In this document: positions 7,135 to 10,608 of the stretch, piece by piece
Layout of the letters: every line of letters starts with the position of its first letter
How positions within the stretch are numbered: the stretch's first letter is position 1
Program-made: the position numbers and the translations under genes
Notes under the pieces: generated by a model
Databases searched by the model: none
Told to the model about the DNA's origin: nothing
The model's input: only the letters and a program-made list of their open reading frames with translations
Assembly: GCA_945877005.1 (NCBI GenBank)
Contig: CAMCQL010000047.1
Coordinates: 1-10,608, forward strand
Direction of reading: 5' to 3'
Origin: Chryseobacterium gleum
GTDB lineage: Bacteria; Bacteroidota; Bacteroidia; Flavobacteriales_D; Crocinitomicaceae
DNA length: 10,608 bases

Positions 7135-8469
7135 ATGTTCAAAAAAATATTAATTGCCAATAGAGGTGAGATTGCTCTAAGAATTATTAGAACATGTAAA
7201 GAAATGGGAATTAAAACTGTTGCGGTTTATTCTACAGCAGATAAAGATAGTTTACCTGTGCGTTTTGCTGACGAAGCTGTTTGCATAGGGCCTGCTGTAA
7301 GCTCTAAATCTTACCTTTCAATACCAAATATCATTGCTGCTGCAGAAATTACAAATGCGGATGCTATTCACCCTGGTTATGGTTTTCTTTCTGAAAATGA
7401 AAAATTCTCAGAAATTTGCCAAAAGCATGGAATTAAGTTTATTGGTGCTTTGCCTGAACAAATCAGAGACATGGGAGATAAGGCGACTGCAAAAGCAACT
7501 ATGATTGCAGCTGGAGTTCCATGTATTCCAGGCTCTGTTGGTTTGATTAAAGATTTGGAAGATGCAAAAGAACAAGCGAAGATAATTGTATATCCTGTAA
7601 TAATTAAAGCTACTGCGGGAGGTGGTGGAAAAGGAATGAGAATTGTTTGGAAAGAAGAAGACATGGAAGCTTTGTGGAATTCTGCCAAACAAGAAGCTGC
7701 TGCTGCATTTGGAAACGATGGTATTTACATGGAGAAATACATTGAAGAACCACGCCATATTGAAATTCAAATTGCGGGTGATCAATACGGGAATGCTTGC
7801 CACATGTCAGAACGTGATTGTTCAATTCAACGTAGACATCAGAAATTAGTAGAAGAAACGCCTTCCCCATTTATGACAGATGAGTTGCGTGAAAAAATGG
7901 GACAAGCAGCGATTAAAGCTACCAAAGCCGTAAATTACGAAGGAGTTGGAACTGTTGAGTTTTTAGTGGATAAAAACAGAGATTTTTATTTCATGGAAAT
8001 GAATACACGTATACAAGTTGAACATACAATCACTGAAGAAGTAATTAATTTTGATTTGATTAAAGAACAGATTAAGATTGCTGCTGGTGAAAAGATTTCG
8101 GGAAGAAATTATTACCCACAAATGCATGCGATTCAATGTAGAATCAATGCAGAAGACCCATACAATGATTTCAGACCTTCTCCTGGTACAATAACAACTT
8201 ACCATTGTCCAGGTGGTCATGGTGTAAGAATCGATACACATGCTTATTCTGGGTATACTATACCACCAAATTACGATTCAATGATTTCTAAGTTAATTGT
8301 TGTAGCACAAACAAGGGAAGAAGCGATTTTAAAAATGAAACGTGCTTTGGATGAATATATTATAGAAGGAATTAAAACGACGATCCCTTTCCATCAAAAA
8401 TTAATGGAAAATGAAGATTTTTGTAATGGTAACTTTACTACAAAATTCATGGAGACCTTCGAGTTCTAA
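7135..8469 (+). CDS. accC: Biotin carboxylase subunit of acetyl-CoA carboxylase
   Basis: AccC uses ATP and bicarbonate to carboxylate the biotin on AccB. The 444-residue protein is close to the E. coli length (449) and has the three biotin-carboxylase parts: the N-terminal domain (KILIANRGEIALRIIR, 4-19), the ATP-grasp domain and the C-terminal domain. Key residues are in place: K116, K158, the glycine-rich loop GGGGKGM (162-168), H208 and E210, E275 and E288 for metal, and R292, Q294, V295 and E296 of the catalytic loop, with R336 further on. After QVEH the loop reads TITEE, where the common sequence is PVTE, a conservative-looking variation at T298. An AAAGGG run ends 5 nt before the ATG, one of the few purine-rich ribosome-binding candidates here. 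A second terminator follows the stop. Confidence 0.97.
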   Translation: MFKKILIANRGEIALRIIRTCKEMGIKTVAVYSTADKDSLPVRFADEAVCIGPAVSSKSYLSIPNIIAAAEITNADAIHPGYGFLSENEKFSEICQKHGIKFIGALPEQIRDMGDKATAKATMIAAGVPCIPGSVGLIKDLEDAKEQAKIIVYPVIIKATAGGGGKGMRIVWKEEDMEALWNSAKQEAAAAFGNDGIYMEKYIEEPRHIEIQIAGDQYGNACHMSERDCSIQRRHQKLVEETPSPFMTDELREKMGQAAIKATKAVNYEGVGTVEFLVDKNRDFYFMEMNTRIQVEHTITEEVINFDLIKEQIKIAAGEKISGRNYYPQMHAIQCRINAEDPYNDFRPSPGTITTYHCPGGHGVRIDTHAYSGYTIPPNYDSMISKLIVVAQTREEAILKMKRALDEYIIEGIKTTIPFHQKLMENEDFCNGNFTTKFMETFEF

Positions 8470-8477
8470 ATTGAATG

Positions 8478-8504
8478 AAGCCATCTTTTAGATGGTTTTT
8501 TTTT
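8478..8504 (+). terminator. Intrinsic terminator after accC
   Basis: A 9-bp stem pairs 8478-8486 with 8490-8498 (one G-U) around a three-T loop; its core is CCATC/GATGG. A nine-T tract spans 8496-8504. It begins 8 nt after the accC stop and ends 20 nt before the apparent start of murF-alr. Confidence 0.88.
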
Positions 8505-8524
8505 GAAAAATAGTTGAATAGAAA

Positions 8525-10608
8525 TTGAATTTACAATTTACATATCAGGATTTTTTAACTGCTATTTCTCCCAAGGAGGTAATAAACCCCGCTTCAAACA
8601 TCGAGATTAATAGCGTTGCTTATGATTCCCGTAAATTATTACCAAATTCAACTGCTGTATTTTTTGCTTTAAATGGGGGGAATCGAAGTGGTGTTAGTTT
8701 TTTAGCCGATGCATATAAAAAAGGAGTTCGAATTTTTGTCATTCCTAGTACAGCAAATATTGATTATTTGTCGGATACAACTTATTTTATTGTAAAAGAT
8801 ACATTAAATGCACTTCAAAGTTTAGCTAAATTTCATCGTGCAAATTTTAAGATTCCTATTGTTGCAATAACTGGAAGTGTAGGAAAAACGACGATAAAAG
8901 AGTGGTCTTATCATTTATTAAAACAGCATTTTAAAGTTGTTCGAAGTCCAAAAAGTTATAATTCACAATTGGGTGTAGCAATTTCATTGTTAGAAATTAA
9001 TTCAACACATGAAATTGCCCTTATCGAAGCTGGAATTTCACGCCCAAATGAAATGAGTTCATTGCTAGATATGATTCAACCAACAATTGGGATTTTCACT
9101 TCATTCGGATCAGCACATGCGTACGCTTTTAGTTCGATGAAAGAACATTTACTTGAAAAAATACTGTTGTTTAAAACATCTAAAACTACTTATTTCAGTG
9201 ATTCAATTTTACTTGAATCAGTTGAAAAACAAAATATTAATGGTATAGAGGTCGATACGGAGTCAACAATTGCGCCTTTCATTAAGTCAATTCCATATCA
9301 AGATACAGCGAGTAAACAAAATGTTGCATTAGCTATAAGTTTAGCGAAATATTTTAAAGTAGAAGATGAATCAATCCATCAAAATTTAGTTGATTTACCT
9401 CGCTTAGCATTGCGTTTAGAAACGTTTGATGGCATCAATGGGTCAACAATTATTAACGACACATATAATCTAGATATTGATGCACTTATACATTCATTGG
9501 AATACCAGCGGTCAATTGCTTCCACTAAACGAAAAGTGGCCATCATTGCAACTGCATTTTTAGACGAAAAATATGTGACTCAAATCAAAGAAATTATTGC
9601 TTCATATCAATTGGATGAGGTCTATTACTTAGACACTGCTTTTTATGAGTTGCCAATAATTGAAAATTCAGTCATTTTAATTAAAGGATCTAGAAAATCT
9701 AATTTGGAAAAAATCATACGTAAATTTCAATTAAAAAAACATAAAACCCGACTTGAAATTAGTCTGACTGCAATTAAAGAAAATTTAAATTTACTTAGAT
9801 CATACATTCGTAAGGAGTGTAATTTATTGGTAATGGTTAAAGCTTCTTCTTATGGATCTGGAGCTGTTAAAATAGCTTCATTCTTAGAGAAAAACGGAGT
9901 AAATTATCTCGGTGTGGCTTATGCCGACGAAGGTATTGAACTACGTAAAAATGGAATTAATCTTCCGATTTTAGTTATGAATACTGAAGAGGATAGTTTT
10001 GAAGACATCATTAATTACAAATTAGAGCCTACAATTTATTCTTTTTATGTTTTAGACCAATTTGTGAGAACTTTAATCCTGTTAAATATTGAAGCTTACC
10101 CAATTCATCTTAAGTTTGATACAGGGATGAAGAGATTAGGATTTGATATGGAAGATTGTGACCAGTTATCTGAATATCTTTTAGCACAACCTGAAGTTTA
10201 CATCAAGAGTATATACAGTCATTTAGCAGATGCGGATAATTTAAATGATAGTACTTTCTCAGAATTTCAAATTAATTCTTTTGAAAAAATAACCACTTAT
10301 TTTAAACGAATACTACCTTATAAGTTCATTACACATTTAACGAATACAGAAGGTACGATTAATTTTCCTTTAGCCCATTTTGATATGGTCCGAATTGGTA
10401 TTGGAATTTACGGTTATAGTTCAAATGAAATAATTAGCGGAAAATTAATTCCAACAATGAATTGGAAAAGTATTATTTCACAAATTAAGTCGGTTAAAAA
10501 AGGTCAAACTATAGGTTACGGAAAATCTTATGTTGCTAAAAAAGACATGAAAATTGCAATTGTTCCTGTGGGGTATGCTGATGGATTGAAACGAAATTTG
10601 AGCAATAG
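8525..10608 (+). CDS. MurF-alanine racemase fusion, 3' end beyond window
   Basis: One uninterrupted frame (694 full codons visible) joins two enzymes of cell-wall synthesis. The N-terminal half is UDP-MurNAc-tripeptide:D-Ala-D-Ala ligase (MurF): DSR (34-36), ATP loop GSVGKTT (117-123), SYNSQLGV (144-151), EAGISRPNEM (168-177), GSAH (195-198), NDTYN (311-315) and KGSRK (387-391). The C-terminal half, from about residue 407, is a PLP-dependent alanine racemase: PLP lysine K439 in VKASSYGSG, DTGMKRLGF (532-540, R537), H566, R623 in RIGIGIYG, and the catalytic tyrosine Y665 with VGYADG (682-687) at the expected spacing. The fusion is characteristic of Bacteroidota. TTG at 8525 is taken as start: TAG lies two codons upstream, no ATG occurs in frame until codon 177, and MNLQFTYQDFL fits a family N-terminus. 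The MurF C-terminal domain seems short. The racemase end is cut off by the window. Confidence 0.93.
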   Translation, partial: MNLQFTYQDFLTAISPKEVINPASNIEINSVAYDSRKLLPNSTAVFFALNGGNRSGVSFLADAYKKGVRIFVIPSTANIDYLSDTTYFIVKDTLNALQSLAKFHRANFKIPIVAITGSVGKTTIKEWSYHLLKQHFKVVRSPKSYNSQLGVAISLLEINSTHEIALIEAGISRPNEMSSLLDMIQPTIGIFTSFGSAHAYAFSSMKEHLLEKILLFKTSKTTYFSDSILLESVEKQNINGIEVDTESTIAPFIKSIPYQDTASKQNVALAISLAKYFKVEDESIHQNLVDLPRLALRLETFDGINGSTIINDTYNLDIDALIHSLEYQRSIASTKRKVAIIATAFLDEKYVTQIKEIIASYQLDEVYYLDTAFYELPIIENSVILIKGSRKSNLEKIIRKFQLKKHKTRLEISLTAIKENLNLLRSYIRKECNLLVMVKASSYGSGAVKIASFLEKNGVNYLGVAYADEGIELRKNGINLPILVMNTEEDSFEDIINYKLEPTIYSFYVLDQFVRTLILLNIEAYPIHLKFDTGMKRLGFDMEDCDQLSEYLLAQPEVYIKSIYSHLADADNLNDSTFSEFQINSFEKITTYFKRILPYKFITHLTNTEGTINFPLAHFDMVRIGIGIYGYSSNEIISGKLIPTMNWKSIISQIKSVKKGQTIGYGKSYVAKKDMKIAIVPVGYADGLKRNLSN

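Noticed and set aside
7408..7803. Minus-strand open frames opposite accC
   Set aside because: They lie wholly within the conserved accC frame and their Ser/Phe-rich translations are typical of antisense reading of an AT-rich gene.
8573..8580. A perfect Shine-Dalgarno-like AAGGAGGT inside the murF-alr gene
   Set aside because: No ATG, GTG or TTG follows at a usable distance in any frame, and it lies inside codons 17-19 of the fusion. Bacteroidota rely little on such sites, so I read it as chance.
1..10608. Mobile elements, CRISPR arrays, tRNA or rRNA genes, riboswitches, defence genes
   Set aside because: I looked across both strands and found no transposase, integrase, long inverted or spaced direct repeats, or structured-RNA signatures. 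Nearly all of the window is housekeeping coding sequence.

Overview
This is a low-GC stretch from a member of the Bacteroidota, most likely Flavobacteriales. Three things point there. The last gene is an in-frame MurF-alanine racemase fusion, an arrangement I associate with that phylum. The L32 protein has the cysteine-poor form seen in Bacteroidota. Promoter-like TAnnTTTG boxes appear, while Shine-Dalgarno sites are weak or absent. The genus cannot be fixed from this window alone. All genes lie on the + strand and are tightly packed; the longest gap between genes is 142 nt.

Layout: (1) The 3' part of a TPR-repeat protein fills 1-1059 and is closed by a strong intrinsic terminator. (2) A two-gene unit, leucyl aminopeptidase (pepA) and pdxA, has only 1 nt between its genes. 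(3) After a 102-nt gap with a perfect TAnnTTTG box comes a cluster of six genes: a DUF177/YceD-family protein, rpmF (L32), plsX, fabH, accB and accC. This is the classic ribosome-plus-fatty-acid cluster. AccB and AccC feed malonyl-CoA production, FabH starts chain elongation, and PlsX hands acyl groups to phospholipid synthesis. An intrinsic terminator closes the cluster after accC, and a second strong terminator-like hairpin lies inside it between accB and accC. (4) A bifunctional murF-alr gene starts at a TTG codon just 20 nt past the accC terminator and runs off the window end. It supplies the MurF step of peptidoglycan precursor synthesis and the racemase that makes D-alanine. PdxA, encoded upstream, makes the PLP cofactor that racemase needs.

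The window is conserved housekeeping DNA. I see no mobile element, CRISPR array, defence locus, RNA gene or clear sign of horizontal transfer, and no convincing undescribed system. The points most worth a second look are the terminator between accB and accC (with an alternative hairpin over the accC ribosome-binding region), the long acidic repeat-bearing tail on the DUF177 protein, and an apparently short MurF C-terminal domain in the fusion.
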